Part shown: positions 1 through 10,768 of the stretch, piece after piece
Layout of the letters: each line of letters begins with the position of its first letter
Position numbering within the stretch: position 1 is the first letter of the stretch
NCBI RefSeq assembly: GCF_000763945.1
Contig: NZ_JQFJ01000002.1
Location: 1,911,501-1,975,500 of the forward strand
Direction: 5' to 3'
DNA length: 64,000 bases
From: Sphingopyxis sp. MWB1
GTDB lineage: Bacteria; Pseudomonadota; Alphaproteobacteria; Sphingomonadales; Sphingomonadaceae
The notes under the pieces: model-generated
What the model was told of the DNA's origin: nothing
What the model saw: the letters and a program-made list of their open reading frames with translations, nothing else
The model's database searches: none
Made by a program: the position numbers and the translations under genes

Positions 1-2144
1 AGAACATCAAAAATCAGATCGGTCGAGAAGGTTACCTGCCGCCCGGTCTTGCGCTTGCCGGGATGTTGCCGCTCGATCAAGCCGCCGATGACCGCCACTT
101 CACGAAAAGCGCGCTTCAGCAGGTGAGAGCTTTCCACCCATTCGACAAACTCATCCTCCAATATCGACGATTCAAACAAGGGGGCAGGGTCGGTCACCGG
201 ACGCAACGACCAGAGCGCCAGGGCATAATCCGACGCGACAAAGCCAAGCGGCCCTAGACCCGCACGCTCCATCCTTTTACTGATGAGCATGCCGAGCGAC
301 TGATGTGCGTTCCATCCGTCAAACGGATAGACGACCAGATAATGCGCGCCCTCATGCGGGAATGTTTCCATCAGCAGTTCGTCTTGCCCGGGCAAAGCCG
401 AGCGCCGCTGCTGCATTCGCAGCCACGCCTGCACATCATCAGGAAAGCGCTTCCAACTGTTGGGGTCGGCCAAAAAGGCCCGCACGCGATCGGCAAGCCG
501 GGTCGAGAGCGCCATGCGCGCGCCGACATAGGAAGGAATGCGCGCGGGCCGTGCCGTGGCGCGAACATAAAGATCGCTATCTCGGATCGCATCGACTTCC
601 AGGCTCAGGCCCGCAAAGGCAAAGGTGTCCCCCGGCGCCAGCGTGCTCGCAAAATATTCCTCAACCGTCCCCAGCCGACGCCCGTTGCGAAAACGCACGT
701 CCAGCGTGGGGGCATCGACGATTATCCCCGCATTCAGACGATGCTGCGCCGCCAGCCGCGGGTGCGATATGCGCCATCCGCCCTTGTCGTCGGGCGCCAG
801 ACGGCGAAAACGGTCATAGCTTTTAAGCGCATAGCCACCGTCGCGAACGAAAGCGAGCAATCGCGCAAATTGGGTCGCACTGATCCCGCGATAGGGATGC
901 GCGCTCTGGATTTCGGCTAGCAGCTCAGCTTCCTGAAAAGGCGCCGCGCATGCGAGCGCCATGACATGCTGAGCCAGAACGTCGAGCGCGCCAGGACGAA
1001 AATGATCGGCATCGCGTTCGCCCGCCTCGACGGCATCGAGGGCCGCCCGCGCCTCCAGATATTCGAAGCGATTGCCGGGGACGATCAAGGCGCGGCTTGG
1101 CTCGTCAAGGCGATGATTGGCCCGACCGATGCGCTGCAGCAGCCGTGAGGAGCCTTTGGGCGCACCCATCTGGATGACGCAATCGACATTTCCCCAATCG
1201 AGCCCCAGGTCGAGACTGGAGGTCGCGACGAGCGCACGCAAACGCCCTTCGGACATCGCCTGCTCCGCCCGTTGCCGCGCCTCGCGGTCGAGGCTGCCGT
1301 GATGGATGGCGATGGGCAGCGACAGATCGTTGACCTTCCAAAGCTCCTGAAAGATCAGTTCGGCGAGACCGCGCGTGTTGCAGAAAATAATGGTGGTGCG
1401 GTTGCGCGCCACTTCGGCCATGACTTGGTGCACCGCGTAACGGCCCGAATGGCCGGCCCAAGGCACCGCCCCTTCCGGCAATAATATTCCGATATCCGGG
1501 TCAGCCCCTGCTTCGCCTTCGACAAGCGTCACTTGTTTTTCTGCGCCGCCGGGAGCGAGCCAGCGTCGATAGGCACCGGCATCGGCGATGGTCGCCGACA
1601 GGCCGACCCTGCGCAGGCCGGGCGCGATACGGTGGAGCCGGGCAAGCGACAAGCTAAGCAAGTCGCCACGCTTTCCGCTGGCAAAGGCGTGAATCTCGTC
1701 GATCACCACCGTTTTCAGATCGGCAAAGAGAGCAAAACTGTCGGGGTAGGAAAGCAGTAGCGACAAGGATTCGGGAGTGGTGAGCAGGATATGGGGCGGT
1801 TTGGCCCGCTGCCGCGCCTTTTTGTCCGACGACGTATCGCCGCTGCGGCTTTCAACGCGGATCGGCAGCTTCATCTCGGCGATCGGCGCGCCTAGGTTGC
1901 GCTCCACATCGGCAGCGAGTGCCTTTAGCGGGGAAATATAAAGACTGTGTAGCCCCTCTGTCGGGTGAGCGGCGAGATCGACAAGGCTGGGAAGAAAGCC
2001 GGCGAGCGTTTTACCCGCCCCCGTCGCAGCGACGAGCAGGGCATGCTCGCCCCGTTCCGCCGCCGCCAGCATCTCCGCCTGATGCCGCCGCAGCCGCCAG
2101 CCGCGCGCGGTGAACCATTGAAGAAAGGGGGCGGGAAGCACCAT
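1..2144 (-). CDS. Ligase-associated DEXH-box DNA helicase (Lhr family), cut by the window edge
   Basis: A reading frame stays open from an ATG at 2144 to the window edge, giving 714 codons; the 3' end is missing. The N-terminal helicase domain has Walker A ATGAGKT at residues 40-46, a TTPESL motif near 122 and DEIH at 149-152. A motif VI-like QRIGRANH follows in the second RecA domain. The last visible residues, PGKRKTGRQVTFSTDL, match the conserved C-terminal block of the ligase-associated DEXH helicase subfamily, so probably fewer than about 100 residues are lost. Family members usually sit next to an ATP-dependent DNA ligase and a metallo-beta-lactamase-fold exonuclease and act in DNA repair. 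Those partners would lie beyond the left edge. Confidence 0.88.
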   Translation of the reverse strand, partial: MVLPAPFLQWFTARGWRLRRHQAEMLAAAERGEHALLVAATGAGKTLAGFLPSLVDLAAHPTEGLHSLYISPLKALAADVERNLGAPIAEMKLPIRVESRSGDTSSDKKARQRAKPPHILLTTPESLSLLLSYPDSFALFADLKTVVIDEIHAFASGKRGDLLSLSLARLHRIAPGLRRVGLSATIADAGAYRRWLAPGGAEKQVTLVEGEAGADPDIGILLPEGAVPWAGHSGRYAVHQVMAEVARNRTTIIFCNTRGLAELIFQELWKVNDLSLPIAIHHGSLDREARQRAEQAMSEGRLRALVATSSLDLGLDWGNVDCVIQMGAPKGSSRLLQRIGRANHRLDEPSRALIVPGNRFEYLEARAALDAVEAGERDADHFRPGALDVLAQHVMALACAAPFQEAELLAEIQSAHPYRGISATQFARLLAFVRDGGYALKSYDRFRRLAPDDKGGWRISHPRLAAQHRLNAGIIVDAPTLDVRFRNGRRLGTVEEYFASTLAPGDTFAFAGLSLEVDAIRDSDLYVRATARPARIPSYVGARMALSTRLADRVRAFLADPNSWKRFPDDVQAWLRMQQRRSALPGQDELLMETFPHEGAHYLVVYPFDGWNAHQSLGMLISKRMERAGLGPLGFVASDYALALWSLRPVTDPAPLFESSILEDEFVEWVESSHLLKRAFREVAVIGGLIERQHPGKRKTGRQVTFSTDLIFDV

Positions 2145-2273
2145 GGTCAGGATGTGGCCCGTCCCCGTGCCCGCCACAAGGGTCTATCCGTGATCCCTTC
2201 TAAGGGGACGCTATTGAGCCACCAAATGCGGGAAACACGGCATTTCGGGCCGCCCCTGAGGATGTCGCTCTAT

Positions 2274-2675
2274 TTAATCGGCGAGATTATCCTCGTCGAT
2301 TAACGACATGCTGACCGGAGCCAAACCGCTGCGGTGCATGCCGATCTCTCGCGCAGCAGCATGGCTGACATCGATCACACGACCATGGGCAAAGGGGCCG
2401 CGGTCGTTGATCCGCACCACCACACTTTGACCATTGTCCATATTTGTGACGCGAACCCGGCTACCAAAGGGCAAGGTGCGGTGCGCGGCTGTCAATGCAT
2501 TCGGGTCGAAGCGTTCGCCGCTGGCGGTGCGGTTTCCAGCCAGTTCCCTGCCATAATAGCTGGCCGTGCCGCTGCCGAATATCGCTTCGCTGTCGCTGGC
2601 ATTATCCTGTGCCGCCGCGGGCGCCGCCGGCGCGATCAGCAACATCGATGCTAGAATTGCGATAGAGCGTCGCAT
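2274..2675 (-). CDS. rlpA: RlpA-like septal ring lytic transglycosylase, 133 aa
   Basis: An N-terminal signal peptide of about 22 residues (MRRSIAILASMLLIAP, then an Ala-rich cleavage region) is followed by one double-psi beta-barrel. The RlpA signature is clear: GTASYYG, GNRTASGERFDP, LTAAHRTLPFGSRVRV and VRINDRGPFAHGRVIDVS. The start at 2675 is chosen because GGGGAGG lies six bases upstream; a longer frame to 2729 would bury the signal peptide. There is no C-terminal SPOR domain, so this is a short RlpA. The protein should act in the periplasm on peptidoglycan, probably glycan strands lacking stem peptides; that specificity comes from the family, not from this sequence. Confidence 0.85.
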   Translation of the reverse strand: MRRSIAILASMLLIAPAAPAAAQDNASDSEAIFGSGTASYYGRELAGNRTASGERFDPNALTAAHRTLPFGSRVRVTNMDNGQSVVVRINDRGPFAHGRVIDVSHAAAREIGMHRSGLAPVSMSLIDEDNLAD

Positions 2676-2781
2676 AGGCCCTCCCCTTGGTTCAAGGCAG
2701 GGGCGGTGAAGCACTGCCGCCGCACGCAAGCAAGCGGACGGCGGTATGCTGGTTCAAAATCGCGGCTGATGGATGAACCGA

Positions 2782-5412
<2,631 letters not shown>

Positions 5413-5426
5413 CTAGTTTCATCGCC

Positions 5427-5873
5427 ATGAAAGCCCCGCTGTTCCTCTCCCGCACCCTCCCCCTCACTGCGCTAGCTACGCTGGCGCTCACAGCTTGTTC
5501 AGAGCCGCCTCCACCCGTCGACAATGCGCCGCCGATGGCCGGTGATCCCATTGCAACACGCGCAGTGAAGATTGGCACCGAAGGCCCCAGTCTTCCCGCT
5601 TGTTCGAGCATCAGCCGGGTTCAGGATGGGGGAACCGAGGTATATTGGGCTCCCGGCGAAACGCGCGTCGTCAAAGCCCGGCTGGCTGGCGGCACCCGCG
5701 TATCGGTTTGTGAAGCCACCGAGGACGACACATGGTTCGGGATTGTCTTTTCCGCGCCCGGCACCGACCCCGATATGTGCGGCATCACACGCGCCGTGCG
5801 AAATGAACGCGAGTATCAGGGTCCTTGCCGCTGGGGCTGGATCAAGGGTGGTACGGTCCGACTGGGCGCTTAA
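5427..5873 (+). CDS. Small lipoprotein of unknown function, 148 aa
   Basis: The product starts with a lipoprotein signal peptide ending in the lipobox LTAC, with Cys24 as the expected lipidated residue, then a Pro-rich linker. The mature part has four further cysteines (CSS, CEA, CGI, CRW), which could form two disulfides in the periplasm. No catalytic motif is recognisable. It is divergent from gyrB with about 107 bases between the starts. I do not recognise a named family; it looks like a conserved sphingomonad lipoprotein, but that cannot be verified here. Confidence 0.7.
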   Translation: MKAPLFLSRTLPLTALATLALTACSEPPPPVDNAPPMAGDPIATRAVKIGTEGPSLPACSSISRVQDGGTEVYWAPGETRVVKARLAGGTRVSVCEATEDDTWFGIVFSAPGTDPDMCGITRAVRNEREYQGPCRWGWIKGGTVRLGA

Positions 5874-5902
5874 CCTCGCACACCGACCGACCGCTGCTTT
5901 GC

Positions 5903-6418
5903 CTAGCCGCGACAATCCTCAATAACCCGGCCAAGTTCGGACTGTACAGGCAAAGTCAAGGCGTGGCCGTGAGGGGCCTCGAGCGCAAAACGCCCGCGGC
6001 TGAAAGCGATGCGGTCAAGCCGCTGGTCGCCGGCGCCAATCGTGCTGCTGTCCTGTACAAAGCGGAGGCTGTCGGTGCCGCTGCTCGTTTTAAGCGCGAC
6101 ATCGACTGGCTGGGCGCCACTCCCCATGTTTGCGGTCAAACGGATCGCTCCCCCCGTGCAGGCCAGCGTAACAAGCGGTGCATTGCCGCTAGCGGGGACG
6201 AAACGCGCCATGCGGCTGGCTGCGTCATAGCGCCAGGCCCCTGCATTGAGCGCGCGATCGGTCCAGGGTTTGGCAGGCGCTGTAACGACAGGCGCGGGAG
6301 CAGGCGTCGGGACGGGCGCAGGTGGCGCCTCAGGCGTCGGCACCGCTGTACAGCAGGCCACCACCAGCATCAGCGGGACCACTGCGCCATAGCACATCCA
6401 TTTTTGCGTGCGGATCAT
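5903..6418 (-). CDS. Putative lipoprotein with Pro/Ala-rich linker, 171 aa
   Basis: The N-terminus (MIRTQKWMCYGAVVPLMLVV) is followed by a VVAC lipobox with Cys22 as the likely acyl site. Residues 25-50 are a low-complexity Pro/Ala/Thr/Val linker. The rest, about 120 residues, contains one pair of cysteines (TLACTGG and EDCRG) and no motif I recognise. Its start overlaps the stop of the nitroreductase gene by four bases (ATGA), so the two are translationally coupled. The role is unknown; the context gives only co-expression with a nitroreductase. Confidence 0.65.
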   Translation of the reverse strand: MIRTQKWMCYGAVVPLMLVVACCTAVPTPEAPPAPVPTPAPAPVVTAPAKPWTDRALNAGAWRYDAASRMARFVPASGNAPLVTLACTGGAIRLTANMGSGAQPVDVALKTSSGTDSLRFVQDSSTIGAGDQRLDRIAFSRGRFALEAPHGHALTLPVQSELGRVIEDCRG

Positions 6419-7125
6419 ATATCAAACCCCTGCCATTCGATCACATCTTCCAGCGCGGCGCGTGGCACCGGCCATTGGTTCACCGGTGCATCGCCGTCCG
6501 CATAGCCGATGGCAAGTCCACTGAACAAAATCTGCCCATCATCGAGGCCCAACGTCTTGCGCACCGTCTCGCCATACATCGCCCAGCATTCCTGGGGGCA
6601 ACTGGCAAGTCCCGCCTCGACGAGCAGCAGCATCACCGATTGCATCCACATGCCCATATCGGCCCATTGCGGCGGCCCCATGATGCGCGAACAATGGAGG
6701 AAAAGCATCACCGGTGCGCCGAAACCCCGGTAATTGTCCATGAATTGAGCGAGCCGTGCCTTTTTATCCTCGCGCGGAATGCCAAGCGCGCCATAAAGCG
6801 CCTCGCCCACGCCAAAGCGCCGTGATTGCCACGGGTCGACCAAGTGCTTGGGATAAATGTCATATTCCGGCTGATAGCCCTCGCGCCCCAATGCAATACG
6901 CGCGGCAACCGCATCCTTTACCGCCTGCCAAGGGGCGCCGGAGAGCACCACCACCTGCCAGGGCTGGAGATTTCCGCCCGATGGTGCGCGTTGGGCTGAA
7001 GCAAGAATGTCGCGGAGCAGCGCCGGCTCTACCGGCCTGTCGGAAAAGGCTCGGACCGAGCGGCGCTGGTGCAGCGCTTCGGTCACGCTCCGCGCGAGGC
7101 GAACAAGTCCTTCAGTCGCGGTCAT
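6415..7125 (-). CDS. Nitroreductase-family flavoprotein, 236 aa
   Basis: Nitroreductase fold: the N-terminal FMN-binding RRSVRAFSDRPV, then SAQRAPSGGNLQPWQVVV, which contacts flavin phosphate, and the C-terminal GLAIGYADGDAPVN. Enzymes of this family use FMN and NAD(P)H to reduce nitro groups, quinones or flavins; the substrate cannot be read from the sequence. Length and motif order match stand-alone bacterial nitroreductases. It is the first gene of a two-gene unit with the downstream lipoprotein (four-base overlap). It is divergent from the E1 gene, with 261 bases between them that presumably hold both promoters. Confidence 0.85.
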   Translation of the reverse strand: MTATEGLVRLARSVTEALHQRRSVRAFSDRPVEPALLRDILASAQRAPSGGNLQPWQVVVLSGAPWQAVKDAVAARIALGREGYQPEYDIYPKHLVDPWQSRRFGVGEALYGALGIPREDKKARLAQFMDNYRGFGAPVMLFLHCSRIMGPPQWADMGMWMQSVMLLLVEAGLASCPQECWAMYGETVRKTLGLDDGQILFSGLAIGYADGDAPVNQWPVPRAALEDVIEWQGFDI

Positions 7126-7386
7126 ATTGTCCTTTCGAGTTCGCGTGGCAGCGAATACACGGGTTTGCTCACCCCTGCCACAACCTCCGTTTCAGCGCCA
7201 TCCAAAGGCTCTGCAAACTCCTCGTGCGCCAGACGCCATTCATCGGTTCATCACTGCGATTGTCACGCACAACCCACAGCAGAAGCAAGAGAGGCTTGTG
7301 CCGGACGCACCGGCGCTTTAGCCCGCCTGGTGAAATGAATTTCGTTACAGGCGCAACGATCATGCGCGCAACAGACGGAGGGCCAA

Positions 7387-9588
7387 GTGGACGCAGCGCA
7401 GGCGGTGCATGAAAAATTTCTGGCAGCGCTGACGCAGGGCGCGCTGGCACGAAGGTCGGATGCCCCCGATCCTGTGGCGGCAGGTCTGCCGCGCGCCGAT
7501 GCGGTCGACATCTTCCTGTCGCAGCTGACCAGCCGCCAGATGGACCGGCTGTCGCGTGACCTTCAGGCGCGCGGCGAGGGCTTCTATACGATCGGTTCGT
7601 CGGGGCATGAGGGCAACGCCGCGGTCGCGGCGGCGCTGCGCGTTACCGACATGGCCTTTCTCCACTATCGCTCGAATGCCTTCCAGCTCCACCGCGCGCG
7701 CCAGTTGCCGGGACAGACGCCGAACTGGGACATGCTGCTGAGCTTCGCCGCGTCGGCCGAAGACCCGATTTCGGGCGGGCGGCACAAGGTGATCGGGTCA
7801 AAGCCGCTCAATATCCCGCCGCAAACCTCGACCATCGCCTCGCACCTTCCGAAAGCGGTCGGCGCGGCCTTTTCGATCGGAATCGCCCGAAAACTGGAGA
7901 TGTGCGACTTGCCGCTCCCCTCCGACGCGGTCGTGCTCGCTAGCTTTGGCGATGCATCGGCGAATCATTCGACCGCACAAGGTGCCTTCAACACGGCGGG
8001 CTGGGCGGCGCATCAGGGTACGCCGATGCCGATTATCTTCCTGTGCGAAGATAATGGCATCGGCATTTCGACGCGCACCCCGACGGGATGGATCGAGGCG
8101 CAGTTCCGCCAGCGCGCGGGGCTGCATTATATCCAGTGCGACGGCACCGACCTGGTGTCGGCCTACGCCGGGGCGAAAGAGGCGGCCGATTTTGCGCGGC
8201 GGACGCGCAGACCCGTGTTCCTCCACATGGCGACGGTACGGCTTTACGGCCATGCGGGCTCCGACGTGCAGGGCGCCTATCTGCCCAAGGCGCTGATCGA
8301 AGCCGACGAGGCGCGCGATCCCCTGCTCGCCGGTGCGGCGCTGATGGTCGAACAGGGCTGGATGAGCGCGTCCGAAATCGCCGACGCCTATGAGGATATC
8401 GGCGCGACGCTCGCGCGGCAGGCCGAAGCGGCGATAAAGCGTCCCAAGCTGACCACCGCCGCGGCGGTGATGGAGAGCATCGTCCCGCCGAAGCGCGACC
8501 TGCCGCGCGTCAACACGCCGTCGGACGAAGACCGCAAAGCGATGTTCGGCAGCGACGCGGGGCAGATGGACAAGCCGATGCACATGGCGCGGCTGCTCTC
8601 GTGGGCGCTCGCCGACCTGATGCTCGCGCACAAGGAAATTGTCGTTGCGGGCGAGGATGTCGGGCCGAAGGGCGGCGTCTATAATGTTACGGCAAAGCTG
8701 CACCAGCGCTTCGGATCGGCGCGCGTCGTCAACACGCTGCTTGATGAACAGGCAATCCTCGGCCTCGCCATCGGCATGGCGCATAACGGCTTCCTGCCGA
8801 TGCCCGAAATCCAGTTCCTCGCCTATGTCCACAATGCCGAGGACCAGATCCGCGGCGAGGCAGCGACGCTCAGTTTCTTTTCGAACGGTCAATATACGAA
8901 CCCGATGGTCATCCGCATCGCGGGGCTCGGCTATCAAAAGGGTTTCGGCGGCCATTTCCACAATGACAACAGCCTCGCGGTGTTCCGCGACATTCCGGGC
9001 GTCATCCTGGCGGTGCCGTCGAACGGGCGCGATGCCGTGGCGATGCTGCGCGAATGCGTCCGCCTTGCGCGCGAGGAGCAGCGCGTGGTCGTCTTCGTCG
9101 AACCGATCGCGCTCTATATGACGCGCGACCTGCACGAAGAGGGCGACGGCCTGTGGACCAGCATCTATGAAGCGCCGGGGGCGGGAACGCCCATCCGCCT
9201 CGGCGAGGTCGGCGTCCATGGCGACGGCACCGAGCTTGCCATCGTCAGCTATGGCAATGGCTATTACCTGTCGCGGCAGGCCGAAAGGCTGCTTGCCGAG
9301 GACGGCGTCAAGGCGCGGGTAATCGACCTGCGCTGGCTCGGCCCGGTCGATGAGGACAGGCTGCTCGCGGCGGTCGGCGACGCAAAGCGCATATTGATCG
9401 TCGACGAATGCCGGATCACCGGGTCGCAGAGCGAGGCGCTGATGGCGCTGTTCACCGAGCGCGCGCCAGAGCGGAAGCTCGCGCGGATCGCCGCCGACGA
9501 CAGCTTCATTCCGCTCGGCAAGGCGGCGACGCTGACGCTGCCGAGCCGCGATTCGATCGTCGCCGCGGCGAAGGAGCTTTTGGCATGA
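7387..9588 (+). CDS. Fused alpha-beta 2-oxoacid dehydrogenase E1 (thiamine diphosphate-dependent), 733 aa
   Basis: Two E1 subunits are joined in one chain. The alpha-like half (about residues 60-360) has the HYRSNAF/GSKPLNIPPQTS region and a thiamine-diphosphate site at about 186-194 that reads GDASANHST, where the usual pattern begins GDG. The beta-like half (about 395 to the end) has AGEDVGPKGG, the LLDEQAILGLAIG region and a transketolase C-terminal fold. This most resembles branched-chain 2-oxoacid dehydrogenase E1. The start is a GTG at 7387 with GGAGGG five bases upstream. No E2 or E3 gene lies nearby, so the acyl acceptor must be encoded elsewhere or be unconventional. The stop overlaps the start of the acyltransferase gene, implying coupled translation. 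Confidence 0.88.
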   Translation: MDAAQAVHEKFLAALTQGALARRSDAPDPVAAGLPRADAVDIFLSQLTSRQMDRLSRDLQARGEGFYTIGSSGHEGNAAVAAALRVTDMAFLHYRSNAFQLHRARQLPGQTPNWDMLLSFAASAEDPISGGRHKVIGSKPLNIPPQTSTIASHLPKAVGAAFSIGIARKLEMCDLPLPSDAVVLASFGDASANHSTAQGAFNTAGWAAHQGTPMPIIFLCEDNGIGISTRTPTGWIEAQFRQRAGLHYIQCDGTDLVSAYAGAKEAADFARRTRRPVFLHMATVRLYGHAGSDVQGAYLPKALIEADEARDPLLAGAALMVEQGWMSASEIADAYEDIGATLARQAEAAIKRPKLTTAAAVMESIVPPKRDLPRVNTPSDEDRKAMFGSDAGQMDKPMHMARLLSWALADLMLAHKEIVVAGEDVGPKGGVYNVTAKLHQRFGSARVVNTLLDEQAILGLAIGMAHNGFLPMPEIQFLAYVHNAEDQIRGEAATLSFFSNGQYTNPMVIRIAGLGYQKGFGGHFHNDNSLAVFRDIPGVILAVPSNGRDAVAMLRECVRLAREEQRVVVFVEPIALYMTRDLHEEGDGLWTSIYEAPGAGTPIRLGEVGVHGDGTELAIVSYGNGYYLSRQAERLLAEDGVKARVIDLRWLGPVDEDRLLAAVGDAKRILIVDECRITGSQSEALMALFTERAPERKLARIAADDSFIPLGKAATLTLPSRDSIVAAAKELLA

Positions 9589-10631
9589 GCGCGCGCAAGT
9601 CCGCCCTCGTCATCGCGCCCGGGCGCGGCACTTATGGCAAGGCCGAACTCGGCAGCATCGCGCGGCTGCATGGCGACCGCTTTGCCGAACTGATCGCCGA
9701 TTTCGACGCGCAGCGCGCAGCGCGCGGCGAACCGACGGTGAGCGAACTCGACGGCGCCGAACGCTTCAGCGTTTCGACCCACATGCGCGGCGATGTCGCG
9801 GCACCGCTGATCTATTCGGCCTCGATCCTCGATTTCCTGAGCATCGACCGCGAAGCCTATGATGTTGTCGCCGTCGCGGGCAATTCGATGGGCTGGTACA
9901 GCGCGCTCGCGATGGGCGGCGCGGTGTCGGTTGCCGACGGCTTTCGTATCGCCAATGCGATGGGGACGAACAGCCAGGCGCACGGGCCGGGCGGGCAAAT
10001 CCTGTTCCAGGTCGTCGACGAGGATTGGCGCGCCGTTCCGGGGCTGCGCGATGCGATGTTCGCGCGCGTCGCCGACATCGCCGCGCGGCCGGGGCATGCT
10101 TTGGCGCTGTCGATCGACCTCGGCGGGATGCTGCTCTTTGCAGGCAACGAGGCGGGGCTTGCCGCCTTGCTCGCCGAAGCGCCGCCGACGCCGGGGCGCG
10201 ACCCGCTGCGGCTTGCGGGGCATGGCCCCTTTCACACGCCACTGATGCAGGGGAGCGCGGACAAGGCGCAAACGCAGCTTCCGCCCTCGCTGTTCGCGAA
10301 ACCCATGATCTCCCTTGTCGATGGCAGGGGTCATATCTGGCGGCGCCATTCGAGCGATCCCGCCGCGATGTGGGATTATAGTTTCGGGCACCAGATACTC
10401 GCCCCTTATGATTTCGCTCTGTCGGTGCAGGTCGCCGTTAAGGAGTATGCGCCTGACGTCATCATCCTGCTGGGCCCGGGTGATACGTTGGGGGGCGCAA
10501 TCGCGCAGTCGTTAATCGCTATCGAATGGCAGGGATTGACCAATAAGATGGATTTTTCTGACCGCCAGAGAAGCGCACCCTTCTTATTCTCAATGTCCAG
10601 AACAGATCAAAGAAAAAAGGTCATCTATTGA
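9585..10631 (+). CDS. FabD-like acyltransferase with altered substrate site, 348 aa
   Basis: The fold is that of malonyl-CoA:ACP transacylase. The nucleophile elbow is GNSMGW with Ser101 (GHSxG in FabD, so His is replaced by Asn). The catalytic His is His217 in GPFHTPLM. Two landmarks are changed: the N-terminal GQG oxyanion loop reads GRG (Arg14), and the Arg that holds the malonyl carboxylate (Arg117 in E. coli FabD) appears as Met126 in IANAMG. These changes suggest a non-malonyl, perhaps branched acyl, substrate; that is inference. The ATG at 9585 overlaps the TGA of the E1 gene. The last 30 codons are noticeably less GC-rich than the rest. What it transfers, and to which carrier, is unknown. 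Confidence 0.75.
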   Translation: MSARKSALVIAPGRGTYGKAELGSIARLHGDRFAELIADFDAQRAARGEPTVSELDGAERFSVSTHMRGDVAAPLIYSASILDFLSIDREAYDVVAVAGNSMGWYSALAMGGAVSVADGFRIANAMGTNSQAHGPGGQILFQVVDEDWRAVPGLRDAMFARVADIAARPGHALALSIDLGGMLLFAGNEAGLAALLAEAPPTPGRDPLRLAGHGPFHTPLMQGSADKAQTQLPPSLFAKPMISLVDGRGHIWRRHSSDPAAMWDYSFGHQILAPYDFALSVQVAVKEYAPDVIILLGPGDTLGGAIAQSLIAIEWQGLTNKMDFSDRQRSAPFLFSMSRTDQRKKVIY

Positions 10632-10713
10632 ACAAGATAAGCTTCCCTTTCACCTTTCTGAAATGAAAGCAAAGCCCCATTTTTATACAAAGAGGCGTGA
10701 ACGAATAGCTTCG

Positions 10714-10730
10714 TTAACCATAACCATTAA
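10714..10730. promoter_or_regulatory. Candidate CtrA-type site upstream of the PilZ-HTH gene
   Basis: TTAACCATAACCATTAA lies 39 bases before the PilZ-HTH start. TTAACCAT is an octamer reported as a CtrA-associated motif in Caulobacter; the two TTAA half-sites are nine bases apart rather than the canonical seven. It sits in a markedly AT-rich gap (10632-10768). Confidence 0.35.
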
Positions 10731-10768
10731 TATCCCCGCAAGCTCGTTTTTGCGAAGGCGAGCGGGAT

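Noticed and set aside
1..2144. Frameshifted helicase suggested by several short overlapping frames
   Set aside because: A single minus-strand frame is open from 2144 to the edge and carries every motif in order.
7169..7386. Small ORF in the gap before the E1 gene
   Set aside because: It lacks a ribosome-binding site and codes for a low-complexity peptide; the gap more likely holds divergent promoters.
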